A DNA stretch of 45,074 nt from Deltaproteobacteria bacterium. Its GTDB lineage: Bacteria > Desulfobacterota > Binatia > DP-6. Position 1 is the first letter of the stretch. Every line of letters starts with the position of its first letter. A program made the translations under genes and the position numbers. Positions 16,744 through 25,212 of this stretch are shown here, piece after piece. Below the pieces are notes generated by a model. It did not search any database, was not told the DNA's origin, and saw only the letters and a list, made by a program, of their open reading frames with translations. The stretch spans positions 1 through 45,074 of the forward strand of contig VBKG01000311.1 of the NCBI GenBank assembly GCA_005879585.1, in the 5' to 3' direction.

Positions 16744-17760
16744 ATGCGATCAGTCTGGATTCCTCGCACGGGGCCACCCGACGTGCTCGAGCTGCGCGAC
16801 GGTCCGGAGCCGGTCGCCGGGCCCGGCCAGGTGGTCGTCCGCGTCCGCGCCTCCGGCGTCAACTTCGCCGACGTGTCGGCGCGCCTCGGCCTCTATCCCG
16901 ATGCGCCCCCCCGCCCGTGCGTGGTCGGCTACGAAGTCGCGGGCACGATCGACCGTCTCGGTGCGGGCGTCGACGGGGACCTCGCGGTCGGGCGCCGCGT
17001 CATCGCGCTCACCCGCTTCGGCGGGTACGCAGAGGCCGTCGCCGTCCCGGTGGCGCAGGTGTTCCCGATGCCCGACTCGATGAGCTTCGAGGAAGGGGCA
17101 TCGATCCCGGTGAACTACCTGACGGCGGTGCTGATGCTCCGCCACTTCGGCAACGTCCGGGCGGGCGACCGCGTCCTCGTGCACGCGGCGGCCGGAGGCG
17201 TCGGCATGGCGGCCATCCAGCTCTGCCGGATCGCCGGCGCCGAGGTGATCGGCACGGCGTCGGCGGCGAAGCACGCGGCGCTGCGCGAGGCCGGCGTCGC
17301 CCACGCGATCGACTACCGCACGCAGGACTTCGAGCAAGAGGTGAAGCGGCTGACCGGCGGCCGCGGCGTCGACCTGGTGCTCGACGCGACGGGCGCGTTC
17401 CGGAAGAGCTACCGGACGCTCGCGCCGCTCGGCCGCCTCGTCTGCTTCGGCTTCTCGACCGCGGTCACCGGCCTCGCGCCGAACCGGCTCGCGGTCATCC
17501 CGAAGCTCGTCGCATTGCCCTGGTTCCATCCGATCCGCCTGATGAACGACAACAAGGCCGTCATCGGCGTGAACCTCGGGCACCTGTGGGACCGGATCGA
17601 TCTGCTGCGGCGCGAGATGCTCGGCCTGCTCGACGACTACCAGGCGGGGCGCATCCGGCCGATCGTCGGCAAGACGTTCCCGCTCACCGAAGCGGCCGCC
17701 GCCCACCGCTACATCCAGGAGCGGCAGAACGTCGGCAAGGTGGTGCTGACCGTCGCCTAG
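16744..17760 (+). CDS. Quinone-oxidoreductase-like medium-chain dehydrogenase (VAT-1/QOR type)
   Basis: A 338-residue medium-chain reductase. The N-terminal GroES-like domain reads VVRVRASGVNFADVSARLG and VVGYEVAGTI. The NADPH-binding domain contains VLVHAAAGGVGMAAIQLC (about residues 143-160). Catalytic and structural zinc Cys residues are absent, so it belongs to the zinc-independent quinone oxidoreductase branch. The FGFSTAVTG and LMNDNKAVIGVNLGHLW stretches resemble VAT-1-like bacterial members. Likely reaction is NADPH-dependent reduction of a quinone or enone. A strong ribosome-binding site supports the ATG. The TAG stop lies in a 14-bp sequence identical to the start of the 141-bp repeat. 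Confidence 0.85.
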   Translation: MRSVWIPRTGPPDVLELRDGPEPVAGPGQVVVRVRASGVNFADVSARLGLYPDAPPRPCVVGYEVAGTIDRLGAGVDGDLAVGRRVIALTRFGGYAEAVAVPVAQVFPMPDSMSFEEGASIPVNYLTAVLMLRHFGNVRAGDRVLVHAAAGGVGMAAIQLCRIAGAEVIGTASAAKHAALREAGVAHAIDYRTQDFEQEVKRLTGGRGVDLVLDATGAFRKSYRTLAPLGRLVCFGFSTAVTGLAPNRLAVIPKLVALPWFHPIRLMNDNKAVIGVNLGHLWDRIDLLRREMLGLLDDYQAGRIRPIVGKTFPLTEAAAAHRYIQERQNVGKVVLTVA

Positions 17761-17770
17761 GAGCGCGACC
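17757..17770 (+). repeat. 14-bp match to the beginning of the 141-bp repeat
   Basis: CTAGGAGCGCGACC is identical to 14771-14784 and differs at one base from the start of copy 2. As in both full copies, the TAG is the stop codon of the upstream gene. Similarity ends here, where the convergent metalloprotease gene stops. It could be a truncated copy or chance. Confidence 0.35.
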
Positions 17771-19512
17771 TACGGGCAGGGATACGCGACCTGGTTCGCG
17801 GCCTCGATCTGCGCCAGGACGTTGGCGCCGAGCGCGTCGCGGTTCGGGCGCGACAGACACGTCTGAGTGCAGATGCCCTTGGTGTCGAGCCTCGACATCG
17901 CGGCGCCGTACTTCTCGACCGCCGACTTGTGCTTCACGGGATCGAGCTCCTCGCATGCGTTCTCGTCGAAGGTCTTCCCGGCGAACACCGCGTCCGCCTG
18001 CTTCTGGTGGCACTTGATGACCGCCGCCGCGAGCTTGCCGAGCTCCGATCCCACCGTGTCGGCGCACGTGAGCCGGTCCTTGGTGCTCGGGATCTGTCCC
18101 GCGTCGTCGCCGCTCGGGTCGATGGCCGTACCGGTCTCGCAGTAGACGTCGCCGTTCTGCGCGTCGAGCGACGCGGCGTTGGTCTGGCCGGCGAACAGCG
18201 TGCTCTCCTGCGTCGCCGCCGCGGCGAGCTGCGACGCCGAGCAGAGGAACGAGACCTTCCCGATCGCCGCGTCGAGCTTCTCTTTGGCGGACCTGCCCCC
18301 GTTCGGCCCGTTCGCACAGAGGTCCTCGGCCGGACCCGTGATGGTGTCGCTGACGCCGTTGAACCGGTCGTCGGCCTGCTTCTTGTGACACTTGATGACG
18401 GCGCGAATCGCATTGCCGAACGCCTTCCCGATCGCGTCACCGCACTTCAGGCGGTCCCTGCTGTCGGGCACGCAGCCCGTGTCGTCGCCGCCGAAGGGGA
18501 TGGTGGTCGTGGTGGTCGTGCTGCTCGAGGTCGTCGTCGTCGGCCCGACGGTCCAGCCTTCATCCGCGAACGCGTTCAGCGAGAGCCCGGGGTTGTGGTT
18601 CGGCCCCGTGTAGAAGGGCTCGTGCAGCTCGTCGGGCGTGAGCGAGGTGTCCCAGTGGGAGATGCTCGAGCCGGGCTGGAACGGGCTCGGCGCATAGATC
18701 TTCGCGTTCCCGCCGTGGGCCGTCACCACGTTGGCTCCGTCCCAGAAGACGTTGCCGGACGTCGTCGCCGACTTCCGCTGCGCGTCGCTCATGTCGGTGA
18801 AGCGCGGGGGCGAGGCCGCCGGGCGCACGAGAAACAGGTCATACGCGCTCGGAGACCCGTCCGCCCACGTGCCGACCGTCGACAGATCGCAGGAGCCGCC
18901 GCTGCAATCCGCGGTGACTCCGCAGGAATCGCCGGGCGTGCTGCCGCCGACGCACGTGCCGCCGTCGACCTCGGAGATGAAGCCGAGGCCGTGCCCGATC
19001 TCGTGGAGGACGACGCTCACGAAATCGGTGTCGAAGCGGCCCGACCCCGGCGGGCTCTCGGGCGGGTTTGCGTCGGTCCCGTAGTACCAGTCGACGGCTC
19101 CGAGCACGGTGGCGTTGTCGACGTCGCTGTTGAACACGGCGACGATCTCCGACATCGCGCCGTTGACGTCCGTCCCGGCCAGCTGGTTCGCCAGGGCACC
19201 GACGTACCAGGTGTTCGCGACCGGCGCGCCGGCGAAGTTCCTGTGGAGCGTCGTGGCATACGCGTAGCCGAGGATGGCGGCAGACGCGGTGCCGCCGAGG
19301 GGATCCATCGTGGCGTCGACGACGACGGGCGTCGTGCCCATCAGGGCGGAGGACCAGACGCCGACCGCGTAGTTGAAGGCCGCCTGCCGCTGGGCGCCGA
19401 GCGTCGGGTCGTTGAATCCCTCGTTCGCCCCGTCCATGAAGTTCACCGTGATCGGCACCGCACCCGCGACGCCCACCATGCTCGCCAGGAGCACGCCGGA
19501 GAGCCACCTCAC
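17770..19512 (-). CDS. Secreted zinc metalloprotease with Thr-rich linker and Cys-rich C-terminal module
   Basis: A 580-residue protein starting at GTG 19512, 4-bp GTGA overlap with the upstream small gene. It has an N-terminal signal peptide (LSGVLLASMVGVAGA). Residues 20-322 are a zincin-type catalytic domain with HEIGHGLGF (His170, Glu171, His174) and a downstream SISHWDTSLTPDELHEPF. Internal Cys lie at 187-208. Residues 325-337 are a Thr/Ser-rich linker. Residues 339-580 form a Cys-rich module opening FGGDD.GC.PDS and ending YPCP. It holds two related halves, each with KCGDAI- or TCADTV-like starts and a VIKCH.KQAD motif. The same module ends the protein at 38236-39690. Exported protease activity is well supported; module function is unknown. 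It could mediate surface attachment. Confidence 0.82.
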   Translation of the reverse strand: MRWLSGVLLASMVGVAGAVPITVNFMDGANEGFNDPTLGAQRQAAFNYAVGVWSSALMGTTPVVVDATMDPLGGTASAAILGYAYATTLHRNFAGAPVANTWYVGALANQLAGTDVNGAMSEIVAVFNSDVDNATVLGAVDWYYGTDANPPESPPGSGRFDTDFVSVVLHEIGHGLGFISEVDGGTCVGGSTPGDSCGVTADCSGGSCDLSTVGTWADGSPSAYDLFLVRPAASPPRFTDMSDAQRKSATTSGNVFWDGANVVTAHGGNAKIYAPSPFQPGSSISHWDTSLTPDELHEPFYTGPNHNPGLSLNAFADEGWTVGPTTTTSSSTTTTTTIPFGGDDTGCVPDSRDRLKCGDAIGKAFGNAIRAVIKCHKKQADDRFNGVSDTITGPAEDLCANGPNGGRSAKEKLDAAIGKVSFLCSASQLAAAATQESTLFAGQTNAASLDAQNGDVYCETGTAIDPSGDDAGQIPSTKDRLTCADTVGSELGKLAAAVIKCHQKQADAVFAGKTFDENACEELDPVKHKSAVEKYGAAMSRLDTKGICTQTCLSRPNRDALGANVLAQIEAANQVAYPCP

Positions 19513-19850
19513 CGGCCGGCCGCTCCCCCCTGCACGCAGTCCGCCGTCAGCCGACCGTCCTTGCCGACGTGGCCGACGCTGTACGCGACGTGGCCGTTGC
19601 GGATCATCTCGCCGCCGCCGGGCGCCGGCTCCGGCACCGGCCGGACCGCCGCCCGCGTGCGAAGCGGCGGCGCCGCGGGAGCCGCGGGCGCCGAGGGCGG
19701 AGGCACGACGGCTTTCCCGTGGTCGTCCAGATGGATCCTCATACGACTGCCCGCCGGAGCCGCGGGCGTGTCGTCACCCGCGCGCACCGTGGTTACCGCG
19801 CCGAGCGTCAGCACGACGGCGGCCGCAGCCCAGGCAATTCGACGGCTCAT
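19509..19850 (-). CDS. Small exported protein, partner of the metalloprotease gene
   Basis: A 113-residue protein from ATG 19850 (MSRRIAWAAAAVVLTLGAV), which gives a clean signal peptide cleaved near VRAGDD. The frame extends to 19919, but that adds an atypical N-terminus. The mature protein is Pro/Ala-rich in the middle and ends MIRNGHVAYSVGHVGKDGRL and TADCV. The single Cys near the end may be free. I do not recognise a characterised family. The 4-bp overlap with the protease start implies co-transcription and possibly translational coupling, so a chaperone, inhibitor or surface partner of the protease is possible but unproven. Confidence 0.65.
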   Translation of the reverse strand: MSRRIAWAAAAVVLTLGAVTTVRAGDDTPAAPAGSRMRIHLDDHGKAVVPPPSAPAAPAAPPLRTRAAVRPVPEPAPGGGEMIRNGHVAYSVGHVGKDGRLTADCVQGGAAGR

Positions 19851-20029
19851 GTCGCGAACATCCTCCGGGCCCGTACGCGGTGTCAACGAAGGAAATGGCG
19901 CGTCGCCGAGCGCGGCCATTGCCGAGTGAGCGCCTCAACGCTAAGCGTCACGGCGCCAATGGCGCTCGGCGAGGCGGCGGATCGGTGCATCGCGCGCATG
20001 CGGCGCTTCATCCGCGGGCAGGTCGAGCG

Positions 20030-21814
20030 ATGAGCGCCGCCGGCGTCAGCTGGGACCTCGCGACGCTCTACGCGGGACCGGACGACCCGTCTCTCGAGAC
20101 CGACCTCCGCGAGGCGCAGCGGGCGGCCGACGACTTCGGGGTCCGGTACCGCGGCCGCGTCGCCACCCTCGCACCCGACGAGCTGGCGGTGGCGATCGCC
20201 GAGTACGAGGCGATCGAGGAGCGCGGCCGACGGCCGAGCTTCTACGCGTCGCTGCTGTTCGCCGCCGACACGCACGACGAGACCGCGAAGCGGCTCTCCG
20301 AGCGCGCCCGCGAGGCGTGGGTGGACGTGGTGAACGGCCTCACGTTCTTCGAGCTCGAGCTGAAGGACCTGCCCGACGAACGTCATGCGGTCCTCGTCGC
20401 CTCGCCGGCCCTGGCCGACTGCCGCCACTGGATCGACGGGCTCCGGCGGCTCCGGCCGCACACGCTGTCCGAGCCGGAGGAGCGGGTCATCAACCAGAAG
20501 AACCTGACCGGACGCGACACGCTGGCGCGCATCTTCGACGAGCTCTCGGGGTCGCTGCGCTTCCGCCTCGTGGTCGACGGGGCCGAGCGCGAGCTCGCCG
20601 CGCCGGACGTCCTCGCGCTGCTCTACCGGCCCGAGCCGGAGCTTCGCGAACGCGCCTTCACCGTGCTCCTCGAGGGCTTCGCCGCTCAGGGCGTCGTGCT
20701 GACCGGTATCTTCAACGCGCTCCTCCAGGATCACCGGCTCGAGTGCAACCTCCGTCGCTTCCCGGACCCCGTGACCCCGACGCACCTCGACAACGAGGTG
20801 CGGGCCGAGACGGTCGAGGCGATGATGGTGGCCACCGAGCGCCACTACGGCCTCGCCCAGGACTACTTCCGCCTGAAGGCGACGCTGGTCGGCCTGCCTC
20901 GCCTCAAGAACACCGACGTGTACGCGCCGCTCGACGCCGCCCCGCGGACGATCCCGTTCGAAGAGGCGCGCCGGCTCGTCTTGAGCGCGTTCGAGGGCTT
21001 CGCGCCCGCCTTCGGCACGCTCGCGCGCACCTTCTTCGACGAGCGGCGCATCGACGCCGAGCCCCGGCCGAGCAAGCGGCTCGGCGCCTTCTGTGCGTCG
21101 CTCGGGCCGTCGGCGAACCCCTTCGTGCTTCTCAGCTACAACGACACGCCGCGCGACGTCTCGACGCTCGCGCACGAGCTCGGCCACGCCCTCCACGACC
21201 GGCTGGCCGGCCACCAGCGACCCATCAACTATCAGCCCCCGCTGCCGCTCGCCGAGACGGCGTCGACGTTCGCGGAGCTGGTGCTCACCCATGCGCTGCT
21301 GGAGCAGGAGTCGGACCCCGCCGTCCGCCGCGCGCTCCTCTGTGCCCGGCTCGAGGACACCATCGCCACGGTGTTCCGTCAGAACGTACTCACGCGCTTC
21401 GAGATGGCGGCGCACGAGCGCCGGCGGTCGTCGTTGCTCGGCGCGGACGAGCTCGGAGATCTGTGGTGGCAGGAGAATGCCCGCCTGTACGGCGACGCCG
21501 TCGAGATGATTCCGGCGTATCGATGGGGATGGAGCTACATCCCGCACTTCGTTCACAGCCGGTTCTACTGCTACGCATACGTGTTCGGAGAGCTGCTCGT
21601 CCTCGCGCTGTACCAGCGCTATCAGGACGACGGCGCCGCCTTCGTGCCGCGCTACCTCGACCTGCTCGCCGCGGGGGGCAGCGACGCGCCCGACGTGCTC
21701 CTCCGCCGCCTCGACATCGACGTCGACGACGCGGCGTTCTGGGAGCGCGGCTTCGCGGTCATCGCCTCGCTGCTCGCGGAGCTCCGCCGAACGGTTACGC
21801 CGCCACTTTCTTGA
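20030..21814 (+). CDS. M3 family oligoendopeptidase (PepF-like)
   Basis: A 594-residue cytosolic zinc peptidase from ATG 20030. The frame is open back to 19373, but that part is Arg/Pro-rich and lies opposite the secreted-protein genes. The M3 zinc site is AHELGHALHD (His382, Glu383, His386), with the third ligand Glu409 in PLAETASTF. The C-terminal substrate-binding segment includes WSYIPHFVHSRFYCYAYVFG, matching the His/Tyr residues that contact substrate in M3 enzymes. These enzymes degrade short peptides. The last codons overlap the promoter-like motif of the next gene. Confidence 0.92.
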   Translation: MSAAGVSWDLATLYAGPDDPSLETDLREAQRAADDFGVRYRGRVATLAPDELAVAIAEYEAIEERGRRPSFYASLLFAADTHDETAKRLSERAREAWVDVVNGLTFFELELKDLPDERHAVLVASPALADCRHWIDGLRRLRPHTLSEPEERVINQKNLTGRDTLARIFDELSGSLRFRLVVDGAERELAAPDVLALLYRPEPELRERAFTVLLEGFAAQGVVLTGIFNALLQDHRLECNLRRFPDPVTPTHLDNEVRAETVEAMMVATERHYGLAQDYFRLKATLVGLPRLKNTDVYAPLDAAPRTIPFEEARRLVLSAFEGFAPAFGTLARTFFDERRIDAEPRPSKRLGAFCASLGPSANPFVLLSYNDTPRDVSTLAHELGHALHDRLAGHQRPINYQPPLPLAETASTFAELVLTHALLEQESDPAVRRALLCARLEDTIATVFRQNVLTRFEMAAHERRRSSLLGADELGDLWWQENARLYGDAVEMIPAYRWGWSYIPHFVHSRFYCYAYVFGELLVLALYQRYQDDGAAFVPRYLDLLAAGGSDAPDVLLRRLDIDVDDAAFWERGFAVIASLLAELRRTVTPPLS

Positions 21815-21816
21815 CG
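21804..21816 (+). promoter_or_regulatory. Promoter-like motif upstream of LuxR-type regulator (copy 2)
   Basis: CACTTTCTTGACG, identical to 13783-13795. The TGA within it is the stop codon of the M3 peptidase gene, so coding constraint could explain part of the identity. The TTGACG hexamer ends 44 nt before ATG 21861. Confidence 0.3.
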
Positions 21817-21860
21817 CGTCGCGGACCGGCAGACGCCGCGCGCGTCGCGGGTCGGCTGGT

Positions 21861-22502
21861 ATGGCGATTGCTGCCGCATCCTGGATGCCGATCCGGGTGG
21901 CGATCGCCGACGATCATGCCCTCTTCCGCCAGGGGCTGCGGTCGCTGCTCACCCTCCGGCCCGAGATGACCGTCGTCGCCGAGGCGGACCAGGTGAACGC
22001 CCTCCATCCGATGCTCGCCGACGTCGACTGTGACGTCCTGCTCCTCGACCTCCAGATGGACCGCAGCTCCCTCGCCGACATCGGCCAGCTCGCATCGAAG
22101 ACGCGCGTGATCGTCGTGACGGCCAGCGAGCACCCCGAAGACGCGCTGGCGGCCATCCGCGCGGGCGCGAGCGGCGTCGTCTTCAAGCGCTTCGCCGTCG
22201 AGACGCTGGTGGATGCGATCCGGACGGTGGCCGACGGTCATGTCTGGGTGATGCCGACCCTGCACGGCGCCGAGGCCGTCGAGCCGGCGCTCGAGCCCCT
22301 CACCGCGCGCGAGCGGGAGATCGTGCGCCACGTCGCGCTCGGCCTCCGGAACGCCGAGGTGGCGACGCGGCTCGCCATCAGGGAGGACACCGTGAAGACG
22401 CATCTGAACAACGTCTTCCAGAAGCTCGGCGTCCGCGACCGCGTCCAGCTGACGCTCTACGCGCTCCGCCGCGGCCTCATCGGCATGCACGAGCGGCCGT
22501 AG
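21861..22502 (+). CDS. LuxR/NarL-type response regulator
   Basis: A 213-residue protein. The receiver domain has the acidic pair Asp17/Asp18 in IADDHALFRQG, phosphoacceptor Asp63 in LLLDLQM, Thr87 in VVTAS and Lys109 in GVVFKRF. The C-terminal helix-turn-helix (about 146-208) reads LTAREREIVRHVALGL, then AEVATRLAIREDTVKTHLNN and VFQKLGVRDR. All phosphorylation residues are present, so it should be phosphorylated by a partner kinase. None is adjacent. The nearest sensor kinase in the window is at 34632-36530. A second start at 21885 (MPIRVAIADD) is equally plausible and closer to the family's usual opening. Its stop is 1 nt from the stop of the convergent flavoprotein gene. Confidence 0.9.
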   Translation: MAIAAASWMPIRVAIADDHALFRQGLRSLLTLRPEMTVVAEADQVNALHPMLADVDCDVLLLDLQMDRSSLADIGQLASKTRVIVVTASEHPEDALAAIRAGASGVVFKRFAVETLVDAIRTVADGHVWVMPTLHGAEAVEPALEPLTAREREIVRHVALGLRNAEVATRLAIREDTVKTHLNNVFQKLGVRDRVQLTLYALRRGLIGMHERP

Positions 22503-22503
22503 G

Positions 22504-23862
22504 TCAGAGGCCACCCTTCCCCGGGTTCAGGACCCCCGCCGGGTCGAGCGCAGCCCTCACCCGCCGCAGAACGTCCAGCCCTACGGCGCCGTGCTCGCGC
22601 TCCATCAGATGGGCAAGCTTCCATCCGACGCCGTGGCAGTATTCCATCGTCCCGCCGGCGTCCTGCGCCGCGCGGAGGATGCCGTCGATCGTGTCGCGCA
22701 CCGCGGCCGCGGCATCGGCCGGTCCGCTGAGCGCCACCGAGTACAGCTCCGGCCAGTGCCAGAGGCCCTCTTCGATGAGACGAAGTCCGTGGTGCCGGAT
22801 CAGCGCATGCGCCGCCGCCCGCACGCCCTCGAGAGCGGCGAGCGGCACGCCGACGTGCGCATAGTCGAACTGCCCACCGGCGAGCCAGTCGCCGGCGCGG
22901 GCATCGCGGCTGGCGGCCCAGCGCTCCGCGATCGCGTGCCGGCCGCTCCATCGCTCCTCGGCCTCGTTCGCGCTCGTCGCTTCGCCGCCGGCCACCCGCA
23001 CGAGGTCCGCCGCCCGCCCCGCATGGAGCGCCGCCTCGCCGAGGAGGCCGTCGAACACGAGGAGCAGGAAGGCAGGCGCCGGCGGCAGCTCGTCCGCTGA
23101 CAGCTCGAGACAGCTCGCGCGCACGCCGGCGCGACGGCAGCGCGCGGCGACCGTGACGCCCGCCGTGAACGACGGCATCCGGTAGCCGCGCACGATGCGC
23201 TCCTCGGGACGCGGCAGCACGACGAGCGTCGCCTCGGTGACGATGCCGAGCGTGCCCTCGGTACCGATCAGCAGGCGCGCCGGATCGAGCCCGACCGAAC
23301 GCGCCGGCGACGCGCGCGTACGCAGCACGCGGCCGTCCGCGAGCACCGCTTCGAGCGCACGGACCTGGGCCACGACGCTGCCAGCGCGCGCACCGAGGTA
23401 GCCGAGCCCGTTGGTGCCGATGACGCCCCCCACCGTGGCGACGCCGATCGTCCACGGGTCGTGGCCGAGCATCAGCCCGTGCGCGGCGAGCGCCTCTTCG
23501 ACGCGGGCGAGGGTCGCGCCGGCTCCGGCTCGCACGAGGCACGATTCGGCGTCGACGGCGATCGTGTTCAGGCATCGGAGGTCGGCGACGAGCGCGGGCC
23601 GGAGGACGGCCGCGGCACCCATGAGGCCGCTGCCGCCGCCGCGCGCGACGACCGGCAGACCCGCGGCCGCCGCCCAGCGCACGGCGGCGGACAGCTCGCC
23701 CACGTGCGCCGGCACGATCACGGCGAGCGCGCGACCGGCGACCGGACCGAAGTCCGGACGGCCGCGGAGCGGCCGGAGCGCGTCGAGGCTCGCAGCCTCA
23801 CAGGCGGCCGGATCGGTGTCGACGGCGAGGGTCGGGCACGCGGCGTGCAACCCCTCGAGCAT
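22504..23862 (-). CDS. FAD-binding oxidase (glycolate oxidase GlcD / alkyl-DHAP synthase-like)
   Basis: A 452-residue flavoprotein of the PCMH/VAO family. FAD-binding segments are VVARGGGSGLMGAA, PWTIGVATVGGVIGTNGLGY and LLIGTEGTLGIVTEATLVVL. The C-terminus ends LDPAGVLNPGKGGL, the family's standard closing motif. These enzymes oxidise 2-hydroxy acids or make ether lipids. The YCHGVGWKLAHLMEREHG stretch resembles the alkyl-DHAP-synthase branch, and there are no glcE/glcF genes nearby. The substrate is not settled. The ATG at 23862 is preferred over GTG 23877 because a TTAGCC element lies 6 nt upstream of the ATG and would be inside the gene otherwise. Confidence 0.85.
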   Translation of the reverse strand: MLEGLHAACPTLAVDTDPAACEAASLDALRPLRGRPDFGPVAGRALAVIVPAHVGELSAAVRWAAAAGLPVVARGGGSGLMGAAAVLRPALVADLRCLNTIAVDAESCLVRAGAGATLARVEEALAAHGLMLGHDPWTIGVATVGGVIGTNGLGYLGARAGSVVAQVRALEAVLADGRVLRTRASPARSVGLDPARLLIGTEGTLGIVTEATLVVLPRPEERIVRGYRMPSFTAGVTVAARCRRAGVRASCLELSADELPPAPAFLLLVFDGLLGEAALHAGRAADLVRVAGGEATSANEAEERWSGRHAIAERWAASRDARAGDWLAGGQFDYAHVGVPLAALEGVRAAAHALIRHHGLRLIEEGLWHWPELYSVALSGPADAAAAVRDTIDGILRAAQDAGGTMEYCHGVGWKLAHLMEREHGAVGLDVLRRVRAALDPAGVLNPGKGGL

Positions 23863-23868
23863 GCCCGA

Positions 23869-23874
23869 GGCTAA
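23869..23874 (-). promoter_or_regulatory. Candidate -10 element of the FAD oxidase gene
   Basis: On the minus strand TTAGCC (in GGTGTTAGCC) ends 6 nt before ATG 23862, giving a leaderless arrangement. No Shine-Dalgarno sequence is present. The site also supports choosing this ATG. Confidence 0.3.
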
Positions 23875-23933
23875 CACCCCTACCGTCCGGCGGCGACCAG
23901 CGCTATGAGCGACACCGTGCTCGGGGAGGCGGT

Positions 23934-25145
23934 GTGAGCTGGCGGCTGCGTGAGCCCGCGTGCTTCCGGCACGGGGCGCTCCGGGTGCTCTACGATGCCG
24001 TGCCGGGCCCGCTCACCGCCATCGCGCTCGCGGTGCGCGCCGGCTCGCGCTTCGACGGCGCGCACCCCGGCATCGCCCACATGACGGAGCACATGCTCTT
24101 TCAGGGCACGCGCCAGCTCGACCAGGCCGCGCTCAACCGCCGCGCCGGCGAGCTCGGCGGCGAGCACGATGCCGACACGGGCTACGAGGACATGGCGCTG
24201 CACTTCGAGGTCTTCAACGACGACGTCGAGGAGGCGCTCGCGCTCTTCGCCGAGCAATGCTTCCACTCGACGGTCCCCGCCGATCGCCTCGCCAAGGAGC
24301 AGCGTGTCGTCATCGACGAGATCCGCGGCCGGTTCGAGGACCCCGGCAACTACGTCCACGAACGCGCCTGGGCACGCTTCTTCGGCGAGCCGCTCGGCCA
24401 CCCGGTGTGCGGCACGATCACCAGCGTCAGGCGGATGACCCGCGATGCCATCCGCACCTTCATCCGCCGCCACTTCGTGCCGGGGAACATGGTACTCGCG
24501 CTGGTCGGCGGCGTGTCGCCGGACCGGATCCGACGGGCACTTCGCCGGGCCTTTCCCGCCGACGGGAACGCGCCGCGCGCCCGCTCGCCACGCGTCCGGA
24601 ACGATGGCAACGGAACGCTCCACCTGCGCCGTCGGGAGCTGTCCCAGGCCTACGTCGTCCGGCTGATCGCCGCGCCGAGCGAGCCGCGGGCGGTCGTCGC
24701 CCTGTCGCTCGCGGTCGAGATCATGGGCGCCGATCCGGACGCGCGGCTCTTTCAGGAGATCCGCGAGCGCCTCGGGCTCGGCTACGATCTGAGCGCGGCC
24801 GTCGAGCACGGACCCGACTGGGCGGTCGCCGTCCTTGCGGCGAGCGCTGCGCGTGGCGAGGAGCACCGTCTTCGCCAGACCCTCGACCGTACCTGCCGCG
24901 ATGCCGCCGCCGGTTTCTCCGAGGAAGAGCTGTCGCGGGCGCGGAAGAAGATCCGCTATCGGTTCGTGCGGCTCGCCGACTCGCGCCTCGAGCGGGCGAT
25001 CGGCCACGCGGCGCGCGCCGCGTGCGGCCAACCGTCGCTCGTGGCGACGGAGCGACTGATCGCCTCGTTGCACCCGGAGGAGGTGGAAGAGGCGTGGCGA
25101 CGGGCGCTCGGGGCAGCGAGCGTGACCGCCGTGCTGCGCGGCTGA
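23934..25145 (+). CDS. M16 family zinc metallopeptidase (insulinase/processing peptidase-like)
   Basis: A 403-residue protein from GTG 23934 (MSWRLREPACFRHGALRVLY). The inverted zinc motif HMTEH is at His49, Glu52, His53 in AGSRFDGAHPGIAHMTEHML, and the third ligand is Glu129 in VVIDEI, 76 residues on as in the family. The C-terminal inactive-type M16 half (about 215-400) includes ERLGLGYDLSAAVEHG. It therefore has both M16 halves and can probably fold as a clamshell peptidase. It lacks a signal peptide, so a cytoplasmic role is likely. It starts 72 bp from the divergent flavoprotein gene. Confidence 0.9.
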   Translation: MSWRLREPACFRHGALRVLYDAVPGPLTAIALAVRAGSRFDGAHPGIAHMTEHMLFQGTRQLDQAALNRRAGELGGEHDADTGYEDMALHFEVFNDDVEEALALFAEQCFHSTVPADRLAKEQRVVIDEIRGRFEDPGNYVHERAWARFFGEPLGHPVCGTITSVRRMTRDAIRTFIRRHFVPGNMVLALVGGVSPDRIRRALRRAFPADGNAPRARSPRVRNDGNGTLHLRRRELSQAYVVRLIAAPSEPRAVVALSLAVEIMGADPDARLFQEIRERLGLGYDLSAAVEHGPDWAVAVLAASAARGEEHRLRQTLDRTCRDAAAGFSEEELSRARKKIRYRFVRLADSRLERAIGHAARAACGQPSLVATERLIASLHPEEVEEAWRRALGAASVTAVLRG

Positions 25146-25212
25146 GACGCGAGCGAGCGCCCGGGGCGATCGGCATTGCGGGTCCACAGACCGCGTGACA
25201 AGCGACATCACG

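Noticed and set aside
18490-18545. Tandem-like GGTCGT repeats as a possible microsatellite or CRISPR
   Set aside because: They encode the Thr-rich linker of the metalloprotease on the other strand; there are no spacers or direct-repeat units of CRISPR length.
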